Shown in pieces: positions 43,298 through 57,200 of a stretch of 64,000 nucleotides of DNA; the stretch's first letter is position 1; each line of letters begins with the position of its first letter. The notes beneath the pieces are model-generated. The model was given only the letters and a program-made list of their open reading frames with translations, was not told the DNA's origin and did no database searches. The DNA lies in the NCBI RefSeq assembly GCF_026745355.1, contig NC_079209.1, forward strand, positions 29,064,865 to 29,128,864. The letters run 5' to 3'. The position numbers and the translations under genes are program-made. The DNA comes from Beta vulgaris subsp. vulgaris (taxonomy: Eukaryota; Streptophyta; Magnoliopsida; Caryophyllales; Amaranthaceae).

Positions 43298-46200
43298 TAA
43301 ACCATTGCTTGTCCTCAAGCAATTAGACATAAACATCGGAAAAGTTAGACAATCTACAATATAGGACTACAACAGGGCTAAACACTCAATTGAGAACACA
43401 AGAGATATAATCACTGCATAAACCAAGCATCGAAACAATCTCGAACAAAGCCGCGTAGCATATCTTGTATCGCAATCAACTCTCCAATCATACCACAAAC
43501 TATCTCTCCCAAACTGGATTTAACGAAACATGACAGACCTCACTATAGTTATGTGCACTCTAATTTCTCGTGTGTTTAAGGGTTAAATAATGACTCTCAA
43601 CCAAAATAAGTCGACTCAGATGAAGCAAATACTCTTTAACTTTGACTTTTTGACTCACTTAATACACAACAATACAATACATCATGATCAAGAGGACTTT
43701 TAAGGGTTGTAATGGGGCTGAGGTTAAAGGTATGGAAATAATTTGGGAATTGTGGTGGAAAAACCAATAAGGGGGAGCATCATATAACTGAAAACATGAC
43801 CCAAAAAAAGGTCACAACAACTCCGTGCAACAATCAACAATCTCCAAATATAATCAACCACCTTTTTCACTCAAGAAATTTGATCGTAATCCTTTTTTAT
43901 TTCGCTTTATTCAAAACTCTTTTTCACATCTTTTTTTCATTTCATTTTTCACTTTTTTGTGTTTCTTTCTTTTCACACTTTCAATTCAATTTCAAAGCTC
44001 ACTAAACATACTTTTCCATCCTTGTAAACCACAAATAGAGCACTTCAATTCAATACAAACCAAAACAAAATTATTACTCGCTCCCCCCAAACTAGGCTTG
44101 GGACAAGAATCAAATGAGGTCAATGGCTTGTAATGTAGGTATCAATGAAACAAAGTCAGAAAAGGCTCAGGCGGGCTAGAGGAAGGATAATATGAAAATA
44201 AGAACAACTCTGGAGCTAAGATCATCAAATTAAACGCCTCAATCATATCAAAATGTATGCACTATCATATATCAAAGAGTACCAAGTAAAAGTCAAGATC
44301 AATGCGACAACTGAGGAACTAATCACACATGAAAGAACATAACTGACACAGATACGTCAGTTTATAGGCACAAAAGCTCACTTAGGCTAGGGTGTCTGCA
44401 TAGTAATGTTAAATCGAGCCAGAGAGAGATTTTCAAAAAGTCTTAGCAGTAGTCCCATAGATGCAACTAAAATGAGATGAAATCTAAAAGAGATGATATA
44501 TATGCAGATGCAACTAAGAAAGCAGTACAATTTTTTGGTTACACGTAAACTTCCACTTCTAATAAGCAGTACAAACCGTGCAACATCCTACGAAAGCAAA
44601 AAAAAAATCTACACTAAAAAGCAAACAAATGATAGAATATTCCTCCCCCAAGCTAGAATCTACAGTGTCCTCACTGCAGAAACCAGTTTAGAAAAAGAAC
44701 AATATTGAACCCCAACAATCATTCAACACCAAAGTCGTCCACCAAAAGCCACAACACCACAAAAACCACACACAAATCCCAACAATCCGATGAACTAACA
44801 ATTCAATTAATGTGTAAGATTCTCAACAAGATGACATCAAAACAAAAATCCAAGCAGAAATTCGAGATGAACATCAACAACAATTATAAGTGAGAAAAGA
44901 TGCTTACTACCCAATGAATTAGGGAGAAGAGTCAAAATACTCAAAAATCATGTCATAATGCTTCACAAACGCGAACTTGGACTAATTAGATGCCTGTTTG
45001 AGAGAATCCTAAAAGAACCATCAGTAAAAAAAATTAAAAGTCCATTGGAAAAAAGTAATAACAAAATATATTAAACACAAAAAAAGAAAAAGAAATAGAA
45101 AAGGGAAAAGAAAATCAGAATAATACAAAAAAAAATAGAGAAAGAAGAAAATTAAAAAAAAAAGGAGAGAGAAGAACGAAGAACGAAAGAAAAGAAAGGG
45201 AAAGGTGCGGCTGTGGTGCGTCGGATTTGATGGTGGTGAAGCGCAGATGTGGTAAACAGAATGGGAGGGGTTCGAAGGAGCAGGCGAGTTGTACGGTGCA
45301 GATGGGGAGGTAAGGAGGGGGTGCATGAGGAGACGAAGCGACGAAGGTCTAGGTCGCTGCAGTGTGGTGCGATGTTGGGCGACCGGTGTTGTTGTGCGAG
45401 CAGGAGACGCGAGGGAGGTGGTAGGCGCGAAGAAAGGACGGTGGGGGTTCCCGTGGGTTTCTGGTGGTGTTGCGCAGGGAAAGTGATGGTTTGGTGGTGG
45501 GATGGGTCGCAACTAGCGGCGTATGTGCGGCGAGCAGGAGGGGCTGAGAGTTGGTGGGCGGCGCGAATGTTGTTGTTAGGGGATGGGTGTGGTGTGGATG
45601 CCGGTTCTTGGTGGTCGTCGATGATGGAAGGATACGATAGCACTAGTGGTGGTGCGTGGGGTGAGTTGTGAAGGAAGTAGCAGACGCGAAGAGTAGGAGG
45701 AGGGGAGGTTGTTATGCGAACAGAGGAAGTTTGTGGGAGACGCCAGTGACTGGCTTTGTGACGGTGATCGCCTGAGATGGTGAACAAATGACAGGGGCTG
45801 GGCAATGAAGAGGTGGCTGAGGAAGAAAGTGTGTGGGGGAGGGAAGGAAGGAAAGAGAAGGCCCTGCAGCAAAAATTTTGAAATTTCTCTCTCGCTCGGT
45901 AAAGAGAAAAACAGCCCGATTGGACTAAAATTTCACCTGGTTGACACGGCGAGTAACACTTGGCCAAAATTTCGAAAAGGCTTCCAAATTTCCAAAATTT
46001 GCTTGCGCGTCCGAGAGGGCAATTATGCCCAGTCGATCGGGCGACCAGATACTTTGACAAACTTCCTTTCTTAAAAACAAACAAAAAAAAAACTTGTTCC
46101 ACCTACAACAAACACACAAAACACACCGAAGTCAGCAAAATCACTCAAAAAGGAAGAAACAAAGACAAAAATCGTAAATAAAGAAAAGAAGAGAGAAAAT

Positions 46201-46500
46201 AAGTTAATGTTCGGGTTGCCTCCCGAGAAGCACAAATTTAAGGTCTTGCATGACCGTTGAAGACTAGTAGATCACTGATAATAGTTCAATGCTCTAAGAA
46301 GCTTATCATATGTTCCTGCAGACATCTCAGAGCATATTATATAAGAGTGAAAACGAAAAATGAAAAAAATTAGTACTAAAACTACAAAAAAAAAATCAAA
46401 GGAAAAATTAAATTTACAAGAAGAAGTAAAAGAAAAATTGTTAGTCTTTTTACATGACTCAAAAGAAGTAAAAGAAACTAAGTTTACATTAGTTACATGA
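43298..46500 (-). other. LARD interior, mostly non-coding
   Basis: Contains AT-rich DNA (43700-45150) and a GC-rich strand-asymmetric block (45180-45860). On the minus strand the block can be read as a Pro/Ser/His-rich stretch, and on the plus strand as Gly/Arg-rich. Both readings are low-complexity and uninformative. I see no family motif. Such spacers are normal in LARD elements. Confidence 0.6.
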
Positions 46501-46509
46501 TCATGATAG

Positions 46510-47233
46510 TCATTCAAAGGGGGGACAAAGAAGGGACGATGGAGGATACAATATAGGAGATGAAGGAATAATGTCAAGTTTTTTAGAGAATGAAACATGA
46601 GACTCAAAAACAGTATCAGATAAAACCGACAAAGACTCATTTACTATTTCACTCTCAACTTTAGACTCATATGTAGATGAAAAGTTTATCGAAAAAGTGT
46701 CAGACACTTTACTCTCAACTATGGATTCGTCAACATGGAGACACAAACTACCAACTCCATCAATTACACCCTTACCTTCTACCAAATTATCATGAGTCAT
46801 ATCAACGTCTTTCTCTTTCGAATTATAATTCTCAACACTAATATTAGTATCATCAAGTATCACCTCTTGGTTAGTAGATTGTTGCACAACAAGAAATCAA
46901 TAGATTTCGCTATGTTTTGGTAATCATTAGCTAATTCATTTAAATCTTCATGTTGTTTAACAATATACTCTTTCATCATGTCAAAAAGTTCCTGAGCTCT
47001 GTGTTTCAGGTTGAAATAATTATTCCTCAGGTTGATAACATTGGGTATGAACAGGCACATAAGATCATTGGGTAATAGATTTCATAAGAATTCATGCAGA
47101 GATTTTGTAAATTTTGACAATCATATGATGCATCATAAACATAATCATTCGCATTATAATACCCAGAATAATCATATTGCCCTTGATAATTAGAAAAAAC
47201 ATCTCCATCTGAACTATAATTATACGACTCCAT
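46510..47233 (-). pseudogene. Broken gag-like ORF of the LARD-like element
   Basis: Three overlapping minus-strand frames read like one protein with frame changes near 47050 and 46880. 47233-47027 starts MESYNYSSDGDV and is rich in Tyr/Asn/Asp. 47060-46860 contains KHRAQELFDMMKEYIVKQHE. 46887-46510 is acidic. It lies about 120 bp after the PBS, where gag would start. No capsid or zinc-knuckle motif is recognisable. Confidence 0.5.
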
Positions 47234-47352
47234 AATAACACACTAAACCAGAGAGGAAAACAACAAAAAACTTTTAACAAAAAGAAAGAAAAAAAATATA
47301 TATATACACAGTTTAATTTCACCAACAATAAAACTAAATAAAATATATCGTC

Positions 47353-47370
47353 TCCCCGGCAACGGCGCCA
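47353..47370 (-). other. Primer-binding site, tRNA-Asp
   Basis: The minus strand reads TGGCGCCGTTGCCGGGGA, the complement of the 3' end of plant tRNA-Asp(GTC) as I remember it. It begins five bases after the end of the 5' LTR. Confidence 0.9.
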
Positions 47371-47375
47371 AAATT

Positions 47376-48762
47376 TGATAGGTTGTCGTACAGCCGTCAA
47401 AAATAATTTCTGCGAAACCTTCTAAAAATGTAGTAGGGTAAGTAGGGTCGAATCCATAGAGAGATGGTCGTTTTAATATAGTTTCTAAGATATGGAGAAC
47501 TAAAAAGATCACAAATATCTGAATTAAAGTTCTAAACTAATCAAACTACGAAAATCAAACTAAAAAGATCTAGGGCAATGGTTCACCATGTTTATACTTA
47601 TAAACATCAAAATATTATCACAGTTCAATTAATCATATATCTAGAGCACAGGTTAATCCTTGGTCAGGCACTAACGCTCTCAAATCAACATATGCGAGTA
47701 CGGTCGCTCAACATAATCAGATTTGCTAAATGTAGGTAAGCCTCTAAAGAGTACTATCTCTCGATCTATGACTCGATATCGAGTCATAGATCGAGAGATA
47801 GTACTCTTTAGAGGCTTACCTACAATTAGCAAATCTGATTATGTTGAGCGACCGTACTCGCATATGTTAGCAATATTTAATTACACAATTGATCAGATTG
47901 CAAAATTAATAAGAAAAACACTAATCAATTAGAGAAATCAATAACTAATCAAACCATGAATAAATATCAATCAATAATCATATCTTATAAACATGGATTC
48001 CCAAACCCTAGAAATAAAAACTACTCTATCATGAAATAAATAACGAAATCTAAATCTACAAGGAAAAACATAATCAAAGAAAGAAACTAAAAGAAATAAT
48101 GAATTAATGAAGTAGATGAAAACTAGGGTTTACAACTAAAAACTAGAGAGGAAGAGAGGAGAAAACTAAAAACTAAGAATAACGTGATAAATGGGAGGAG
48201 GGAGAAAAAGAATGAAAACCTATCTAAATAATATTCACCTAATATGACTAGGAAAGTAATTTACAAGATAAGAAAAGTCTTAAATAAATCATTAATAGGC
48301 GGATTAGTGATGCGCGTACGCGTGGCAGATTCCAGCAGAAACAGTGCAATCTTCCGAAAGGCATAACTCTTTGACTAGAAGTCTCTTCGGGACCTGCCAC
48401 CTATCGTTGGAAAACTCTTCAAGTCTAGTTTATAAATCTTTTGGGAATTACTTGGTTTTAATAAGCACATCAAAAGTTATGATCAGAAGAGTAGATGTGA
48501 CTCCTTTTTCACATTTCTTCTAATGATTTTCCACTTCGTTTTTGCTCAAACTCGTACTATGACATATCCATACGATCCTTATTTATTGTAGCTTCCTTCC
48601 AAGTGCTCCTAATCCTCAAGTTTAGCTAAACATACTCCAAATACGTCCTCAATACATGAAATTCATCAAAAATAAGAAAACATACCGAATAGGAGTAGAA
48701 AAGCATAACTTAAGAATATAATGCAATAATGAACCTAAATATGAAACTAAAAACATTATCAT
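47376..48762 (-). repeat. 5' LTR of the LARD-like element, rearranged
   Basis: Homologous to 41935-43284 except for the inserted inverse arm (about 47778-47868) and a compact outer end in which TGCTCTAAAATGCAACC and neighbouring bases are missing. It ends near ACATTATCA. Confidence 0.88.
47687..47868. repeat. 182-bp near-perfect palindrome in one LTR
   Basis: Two 91-base arms meet without spacer at ACTCGAT|ATCGAGT (centre 47777/47778). Only one arm position mismatches (GCTAAATG against GCTAATTG). The left LTR has the first arm only, at about 42250-42340. Confidence 0.97.
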
Positions 48763-48774
48763 CAATCTATAAAT

Positions 48775-50870
48775 CACCGGCCGACAAATAAACAATAAAA
48801 GTTAGGAAGTCAGAGCTCCAAACTCTACTACCTAAGTTCCAAAGAGGGAGATGAGTTAGAACATGGTGCCACCTTATTACTATTCCTACCAACAAAAGAC
48901 CAAGAAATAGACTTAAAACTAGTAGTAAGATCTAAAATATCATCAAGTAAATGAAAATTACTAAGGCCTTCTTTCCACTTGATCGCATGAACCACATTCA
49001 AGCTGATACTCTTTGCACCAGCTAAAAGAACTTTTCCATCACTATTTCTAATCACAAAGCCTAAGGAAGCATTACCATTACTAACTTTAGAACCATCAAA
49101 ATTTTAGCTTGTAAAAATCAGAAGGAGGGGGAGTTAAATGAGATTAGTACCCGCTTGAGAAATCAGGGGGAGATTACTCTTGACAGAAAAAGAAGAAGAA
49201 ACAGATGATAAGTCACCTACCTCACAGTTCGCTTTAGACAACTGAGAAAAATAAAATACTAATTTAGAAACTAGCACGACGAGGGGAAATGTCTTCATCA
49301 TTGAAAATCACTTTATTTCTATAGAACTAGATAAACCACCACACAAAAGAAAACATTTTGATTACTTCCAAAGAGAGGTCAGAATGACAATAATCTATCC
49401 AATAACGAAAAGAAAATTGACTAGAAAAATTGACCTCTTAAGGGATTTTTGGCCAAGCACATTGTCATGAAGACATTCAAACACATCTAAAGTGAAGGGA
49501 CATTCAAAACAAAGCTGAGAGAGAGATTCAGGAGCATTACTACACAAAATGCATTGTTGAGAAAGAAAGACCTTACCCTTTTCAAGTCTATGTTTTGTAG
49601 GAATCCATCATGACAAGCTTTCTATAAAAAGTTTTTGATTTTGGGAGGAGCATGAAGCTTCCAAAGCCAAGCAAACTCAACTTTTTCAAAATTCGGGTTA
49701 TGAAGTCCCTGAGCCAACATGGACCTAACTTGACTGAATACTCCCCATCAGCCGTCAGACCCCACACAAGAGCATCAAGCTGAAGGTTAGAAGGAAGAAA
49801 AGAAGAAAAAAAAATGTAGCTATATGGGGAGGGACAAGAGAAACAATTTTCTCCAGATCCCAAAGCTCGTGATCATCAATCACATCACTCACTTTGAAAT
49901 GTTCCGACTCACTAGTGGGAATAATAATATTTTTAAGGGAAAATTGGAAGATCCTATTATATCATCCCAAAATGTTCTCTCTTTCCCGACCTCTACTTGC
50001 CATCTCAATAAGGGGTAAAATAAAATTCCACTACAAGAGGCTACTAAAGAGACATTATGAGATAGAATATCCTAATTTTTACTATACTTTTTCTTAACTA
50101 AATTTACCCATAGATTGTCTTTCTGTTTAACAATTTTCCAAAGAAGTTTCATTTGAAGAGCAATATTATTAACATCTACCTTCCGAATTCCTAAAACCCC
50201 GTACTGTTTTGGTAAGCAAATTTTATCCCAACTTATCAAATTAGATGTCTTATTGAGAATATCTTTATTCCAAAAGAAATTCCTATAGATTTCATCAAAA
50301 CTTGAAAGGATTTGCTTGAAAAGATAAAAACTTTGCGTCGAGCAATTGGCTTTATTAGCCAGATTAGCTTAAATTAAAACTGTTATACCAGCTTGCGAAA
50401 GAGAGCCGACTTTTCATTTAAGGAGTTGATTAAGAGCCATACAATAGGCTTTCCCAAAAGTTTCTTTGGTAATCCTTGAATCTATAATTAGGCAACCCAA
50501 GTAATCTCCTAATTGAAAGTTTCACTCATACCTAAAAGCCTAGAAAAATTAACTTTAGCAAGACTTGAAACATTAGGAAAGCATTGAAAAAAGCAGACTT
50601 GTAAAAATTAACTAATTGACTTGAAATTGAACAATTATTCAAAATCGCCTTAAGAGTGGAGCAACTATAATCAGTTAACTTGGCAAAGATCATTATATCA
50701 TCTCCAAAAATAAAAAATGGAATTCTCTGTCTAAATTTACCAATAGAGTTTTTGTAAAGTTGCAAAAAAAAGTTGTCTAGCAAGCAACTCGACACAAAGA
50801 ATAAAAAAAAATACTAAAATAGGTCACCTTGATAGATTTCTCGTGAAAGAAAAAATCTATATCCTTGGAC
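48775..50870 (-). pseudogene. Decayed L1-type LINE, 3' half
   Basis: A minus-strand ORF2 relic, different from the LINE at 27-31.8 kb. 50795-50532 keeps RT motif C as FGDDIMIFAKL, with Gly in place of the usual Ala of FADD. 49863 to about 49600 has the LVWGLTADGEYSVK spot that precedes the zf-RVT domain. 49055-48828 is an RNase H-like C-terminal domain (IRNSDGKVLLAGAKS, AIKWKEGL). Many stops and frame changes are present. No tail or target duplication is seen. The LARD-like element abuts its 3' side. Confidence 0.8.
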
Positions 50871-51219
50871 GCCATTAACTAATATCAAGAAAGATCAAGT
50901 AGAAATATGGGTTTTAATCCACTCGATCCATTGAGGACAAAAACCGAACTTTCTAAGAGAGATTAACCAAAATACTAATATCTTGCAAAGGTATTATTAA
51001 TCTAAAGTATACCCTATGAATGTCACCCCAACTCTAAATGAGCATAATATAGAGCAAAAACACAGTTAGTACTCAATCGTATAGTGCGCAAAATACAAAG
51101 TCCCCATGGTAGGCATTTCCTCTCTAAATTTTAATCCCAAATCAAATTCAGTTACTGTTCGGACCAATTTTCATCTATCTGACTGGTGACAAATATTAAT
51201 GGTACAATCTCAGAATTGC
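50871..51219 (-). other. 3' flank and presumed 3' UTR of PEX3
   Basis: AT-rich. No transposon signature between the LINE relic and the PEX3 stop codon. Confidence 0.5.
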
Positions 51220-54200
51220 TTACACAGTTAAGGCATTTGCATAAAGGATGGTGAAGAACAACTCAACATCCTGTATATTTTTTATCGTTTGAACAAATTG
51301 ATTACTAGTAGGTTCGTCGAGTAGTAGCTGACTTGTTTGTGCAACTCGTGGCACTAGTTTCACCAATGCAACGCCTGAAGAGGGTGTACCAGCACCTGAC
51401 TGATCAACAAAAATGTCTTTCACTATTGCATTCACCACCGTTTTGACTGAAACTTCTACTACATTTGTAAATTCATCACTGCACAGCATAAAAACAACTC
51501 AATCAAGAGGCTCAGAAAGATAAACCAGGGCGGTTATCTGTTACAGGTAATTTCTGCGGTGTTAATCATCAAATATAGCACATGCCAGGCAATTCACAAA
51601 TCTGTTTTCATGTACTTTGACAAAACTTGTAATCCGGTTCATTACTCTCCAAACATGCAAACAATCTGAAGCCAATCAGAATTAACCGAATCATAGTTAA
51701 AGGTTGAAAGACCAATAAAAAGGCATATCTTATGTGGTCCTTATCTCTGCAATTAGCACATCCTCAGGTACTTGTATTTAATACTTGATGCACTCGAGGC
51801 CATAGGCCCAACACGGTCTAAGCTAGTTCAGATATTAAGGCAAGCCTAGTTAGGATTGGCTTCAAACTAAGCTAAGCTAGGCCATGGGTTCCCCCATTGG
51901 ATAATAAACATATGCTATCTTATTACCTGTTTCTGACATGCTCTCATATTTTTAATGAAGAAGGTAAAATAGATAAAAGGAGCTGCTTTTCAGTAGGCCA
52001 ACTGGAACCAAAACATTACTAATTCTTAACCCTGAACCACCACATTTTGCACCTCAGGCTGCCTATTCAGGACCAATCCCCCACTAGGGCAAAGCCCAGA
52101 CAGGCAGGTTGACAGGGGGCAGCACCTGCAGTCTTCAAATGTCCTGATGATGACCTCTATAAGTTTGTGGACACTTGAAACTTCAGATTTCCAAATAGAG
52201 TTGCAAAATTTTCATATAAAAAAAAAAAACTGATCGTAAAAGCCTTAAAAGGTGAGGTGAGCCTTAGTGATACAAACAATCAGAATCCAGCTTCAACCAG
52301 AAAACCACCATGAAGATAAACCCACTAAAGCTATCTTAAGGCTCTATGAAGGGAGCTCCACTTCTCTACCCCACCAAAAGAGCCTTGTCAGTGGTCACCA
52401 TAAAAAAGAAGAAACAGTATAAATGTGGAACTTAATCAAATCGATAGGTTAAAAAAGTTGGTTAGAAGTTGCATTTATTATCTATCTACTTCTCGGATGG
52501 TCTAGGGCATGACCCTTGTCAGTTGTCACCATCAAAAAGGGGAAAGAAATTGTAATTATGTGGAGCTTAATCAAATCAATAGGTTAAAAAATTAGTTTGA
52601 AGTTGCGCATATTATCTATCTAGTTCTCAGATGAGTTAGGGCATGTGAAGTTGTGAACAGACTTACCCAACAATGTCATACTCCCTCCATGCTCATGTAG
52701 ACTTTTACAGCGGTCGCCGGTTATAAGTTATAGTGATCGTAATGTATTTCTATGTAATTTTGTAATAGAAGTTTCATGCCAAATACCCTTGGTAATATAA
52801 CTCAATCCCAACATGTTTATTATTTCAAAACTAATCACAACCATTGAATACCCCTCTAAACTAATAATGGATGGTAATAACTTTTTAGGATGAAGCACCA
52901 TGGACATTTGTATGAGACAATATTCACAACTTCACCCATAAAGCTTATCATTATTACCATTGATTACCACCTACCAAACAAGCCAATAACGTTTTGCACA
53001 AAAATCAAGAATAAGTATCACATTGGTAGTAAAAATTGATTTCATATTGCATTTATACCTTAAAGTGACAAAAAGTACCAATGTATTCTAAATGACATAA
53101 TATAGAAAAGGAAAATTTGTCATAACAAACCTTTTACAAGTCACTTCTGCGAGAAACGACCTTTTTTTGGCAATTTAAGACCTTAAAAAAATCGTATGTG
53201 AAAAACAACCTTAGACCACTTTTAGGCATCATTGAAGTTAAGGAATTGAATGGATAACCACCTTTAACAGTAAGCAGTTATTCTTCTTTAATTTATAAAG
53301 CGAAGCTTTCCTCTTTTGTGCATTCATTGTGTTACAAAGGATTGGTTAATGTCTGAAAGAGACCTAAGATTCTTTCTCGCAAACAATTTCTTTTCTAAGG
53401 TCTTACGTTGCCACAAAAACTTAAAAGGTTGTTTTTCTCAATAAGTGACATATAAACAGTTTGTTGTGACAAATTTTCCTATTGAAAAGGAGTTACTAAA
53501 GTGGTTAGGTAATACTGAAAGGAAGGCACAACCAGTTGGTCATAGTAAACAATCATGATCAAAAGAAGTCCAACATACTGGTGATGGCATGTATTGGAGT
53601 GAGCAAGGTATCGGGGTCACTATCTTACACAAACATGAAATAAAGTAAGCACTAAAAAGTAAAAAGTACATTTTCAGCAATGAGTAACAAGCCAGTACTA
53701 CACAGTACTTGTAACGACTGAAGTAGAGGGTTACTTGCATACCTTGATAAAACTGTCTGTGTCTCTGTCATGAGTTGATCAAATTTTGACACGTCCGAAA
53801 GAATTAGATTGTTACTGCTCACGGATGGAGTTAGGTTGGGTAATTTAGCATCATCTGGCATAAAGTATTCCACCCAATGACGAGGCCTTCCCATGCTCAT
53901 AAACGTGTCAAGTATTTGAACAATAGTTTCATGAAGTATTGAGGAATCAAAAACGTCTTTCAGCTGCTTACTGCAAAGATCAGTTCAAAGTCGTTACAGA
54001 TAGTCAGATACTATTAAAAATTACCAACATCACATGTTTGGTGAAGTCACTTCAAGCATTATACTTCCTCTATTGTTTATTACTTGCAGCGTATAGGTTG
54101 GGCACACGGTTATAGGAAGAGATTAGAGAAGGTAAGGTTAATTAAAATAAATTTAATAATTGCTCTTTTACCTGCTCAAATTTCTTCCTTGAACTACAGT

Positions 54201-57200
54201 CATTGTTGCAAACCTAGATGTGGCAAGTAATAAAAACGGAGGAAGTCTAGACTCACTGAATAACTAAATAATTACTACTTGTAATATCCCAATTTTCACT
54301 CTTAAGTCTTAATTAATATTAAGAACAAGCTGATTGATACCCAAACATATATATAAGCTTAAGGTATTGGTCTTTGAACTTTACTAAAATACAAAGGGTG
54401 ACTGACATGAGCTGAAATGTCTGAGACGGCTTGTGTCTCATCAATTCTCCGGCAAGAGAAATAAATATCTCGCTTTTTATAGTCATGCACATTGATGCAC
54501 ACAGCACTCATATTAAAAATAAAGAAGTGAGTGTATCTGCAATTGAGAACTTATCTTCCTCTGAAAAAGTACGCATTTTTGCTAAATGAAACAACCTAGA
54601 AGCCACAAGCACTCACTGACAAGATTCCTGAAAAAAGAAAATCAACTATGAACAAGTCCAATGAGGGTCCAGCACGATTCTTTGGCCTCTATGCCAAAGC
54701 CTTGGACGATGGCAAAAGCAAAATGCACTCAGCTTGAGCTTAGCCATCAGGAAATCCTGTTACATACCTACTTTTTATCTTGAAAGAATATTATTATCGA
54801 AAGAGAGGAACTGCAAGATATGGGCTAAACCTCCTATGTTCTATACACGAATGAACTCAGACTATCATTTGAGAGAAATATGAAATCTGTCCAATAGCCT
54901 TGAGAGACAATACGTAAGAACAAAACTAAGAAGCCTCAAAATGTCATAAGCATTATTTATCTTTTTTAACCTTTCATCTGCTTAATGCACACAAATTTAG
55001 CTATCCAATAAGGATTGAAATAGTCCAGAGACACTTAAATTTTCTGCAGCTCTAGTTATGCCGTAATACTATCATTGTAACTGCAATATATTTCAATGGA
55101 TGGGCCAATTCTTAAAAACATTATAGAGTTTTTTGTCAGAAACAACCTTTTAAAAGTGCCATTTTGTCAGAAACAACCTTATAAAATTTTCTTTGGGACA
55201 AACAACCTTTAAATGGGATTTTCTTGTTAGATCAGACCCTTCAACCATTTTCCGGCATTGACTTGATTTTTTCCGGCCAAGACTTGATTTTACGGCGAAG
55301 ACTTTTTTTTTTACCCCCTTCACTCTCTTTTTCCCTCCAATTTCTTATTGCAAACCATTATCTATCCTCTCTTTCACTTCCTTCCTTGACCCCTCATTCT
55401 CTCACGCATCATCTCTCTCTTGCCTTCTTCTTCTCTCTCTCCTCCACCTCGCTGAACGCTGCCACTGAACACCACCACTGCTGCTCATCCACTTTCCTTC
55501 TCTCCCAAATTTCCAAATTTGTCGCCTCTATTTTCTGTCTCCACTCTTATTGTTAATAGCAACAAGCTTGTTGGGGGGGATTTTCTTAGGTTAGCAACAT
55601 TGGAGGGCCATGGTTTCTTACTAGTTAATGGCAACAAGCTAATTTTTTTGTGCAACCATGGTGAAATGAGAGAAAAGAGATGAAATGGCAAGTTCACAAG
55701 AGATTCAAATGGGGGATGGCAACAAGCTAATTTTCTTTAGGTTTGAAATATGGGACTCTTCCCTAGGCTTCCGGCCAGTGCCGATGTGGTGGCTTCTTGT
55801 GCAAAGGAGAAGGCGAGAGGATGAGGATGGAGGATGAAGAATGGGGTGAGGCTGGAGGTTGGGGTGGGGTTGGGAGGAAGAAATTGGAGGGAAAAAGAGA
55901 GGGAAGAGGGTTAAAAAATAAAGTCTTCGCCGGAAAAATCTAGTCAATGCCGGAAAATGATCAAAGGGTCTGATCTGACAAGAAAATCGCATTTAAAGGT
56001 TGTTTCTCACAAAAAAAAATTTATAAGGTTGTTTTTGACAAAATGGCACTTTTAAAAGGTTGTTTCTGACAAAAAACCCAACATTATATTGCAAATATCA
56101 CAAATAAAAAGACTAGTACCACTTCAGATATAATTTATATGGCCTTTTCCCTGTAGTTGAAATATATGTGTATATATATGATTGCCAACATTATAAGTCA
56201 ACGGCCCAACAGTAAACTCACCTTTTCAGGACTTCTGCTGCAGCAGCCTGCATATTGAAAATTAAAGCAGGCAATCCATGGCTAGCCAGAAAATCAGCCC
56301 TCGCCAAAAAATTCTGTTCATCAACCTGATCAATAAGACTAGCTTCTTCCTGTCAAGTAGAAATAACTGTAATTGGCATCTTTTTTTGCCACTTTCCATT
56401 GAATCTAGATGCAAAGTTCATCTTTTATAATCATAAACTTAGCTTATAAGAAAAGAAAATATAATTACCTTCTGACATGAGAATCTTAAATTTTTGATAT
56501 TCACCAAGTGTTCTATCAAATGCCACTTACCACGTGTCACATTCTTATGAAGTAGTGAGCTTTAATTTTCGAGCAACTACCATATAAATCCAAAAGTTAA
56601 GTTTTTGCTACTCCTTTGACAACATTTGTTAAGTTAGCATAAACTGCAGTTACTCAAATTATAAAGTATTCCCTTTGTCCCTTATTGCTTGTCCAATTTT
56701 CCTTTCTTGATTTTTTTCAAATATTTGGTCCATACTCCATTTTATTTATGGCAAGTCTTAGTCTCTCTACATATTCTGTAATATTGGAGCACACACCAAC
56801 CTACCAACTTTTTCCTCTCCGTTATTCACTCTCCTTAAAAAGCATGTCAAACACCAATGGGGCAAAAAAAAAAAAGGGATGGAGGGAGTATTTTTCTTAA
56901 GGTAATTGACACATTTCGATATCATATAAGGTACTTGAAACAAAAATTATCAAACAGTAATACAAAAATCAAGAAGGGGGAGAACTACACATGAAAAAAT
57001 CAATGACATACGACAAGGCAACCCCTTAATACCCCAGTAAGGCATTTGGGGATTAATGAGAAAATATGTAAGCCATATAACGAAATATGCATAGCGGGAA
57101 CAAAGAAAAGGCAGAAAAACAAAGGAAGAAAAAGAACGTATGAGAAAATTTTAAAGTGATAGAACCAAGAAAAATAATAGCTCCTCTGCTTGCTAATTGA

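Larger units (their letters stand above)
41935..48762 (-). mobile_element. Large LARD-like non-autonomous LTR retrotransposon
   Basis: 6.8 kb. Left LTR 41935-43284 and right LTR 47376 to about 48762 are similar over nearly their whole length (TGATAGG... on the left, ...TATCA on the right). On the minus strand the 5' LTR is followed by a PBS matching tRNA-Asp (47353-47370), and a PPT abuts the 3' LTR (43285-43297). The 4.1-kb interior has a broken gag-like frame near the PBS and a low-complexity region, but no protease, RT or integrase. The right LTR lost about 65 bp near its outer end and carries a 182-bp palindrome. No target duplication remains. Confidence 0.93.

Noticed and set aside
45152..46102. 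A 316-aa Pro/Ser/His-rich frame and opposing Gly/Arg-rich frames in the LARD interior
   Set aside because: Both strands are open because the block is GC-rich and strand-biased. No domain motif, no conserved start, and the frames overlap each other. Treated as non-coding LARD DNA.
55224..55992. Open frames of 95-110 aa on both strands inside the foldback element in PEX3 intron 5
   Set aside because: They lie in the CT-rich arms and centre of a MULE-type foldback element with TIRs and a 9-bp duplication. The translations are low-complexity.
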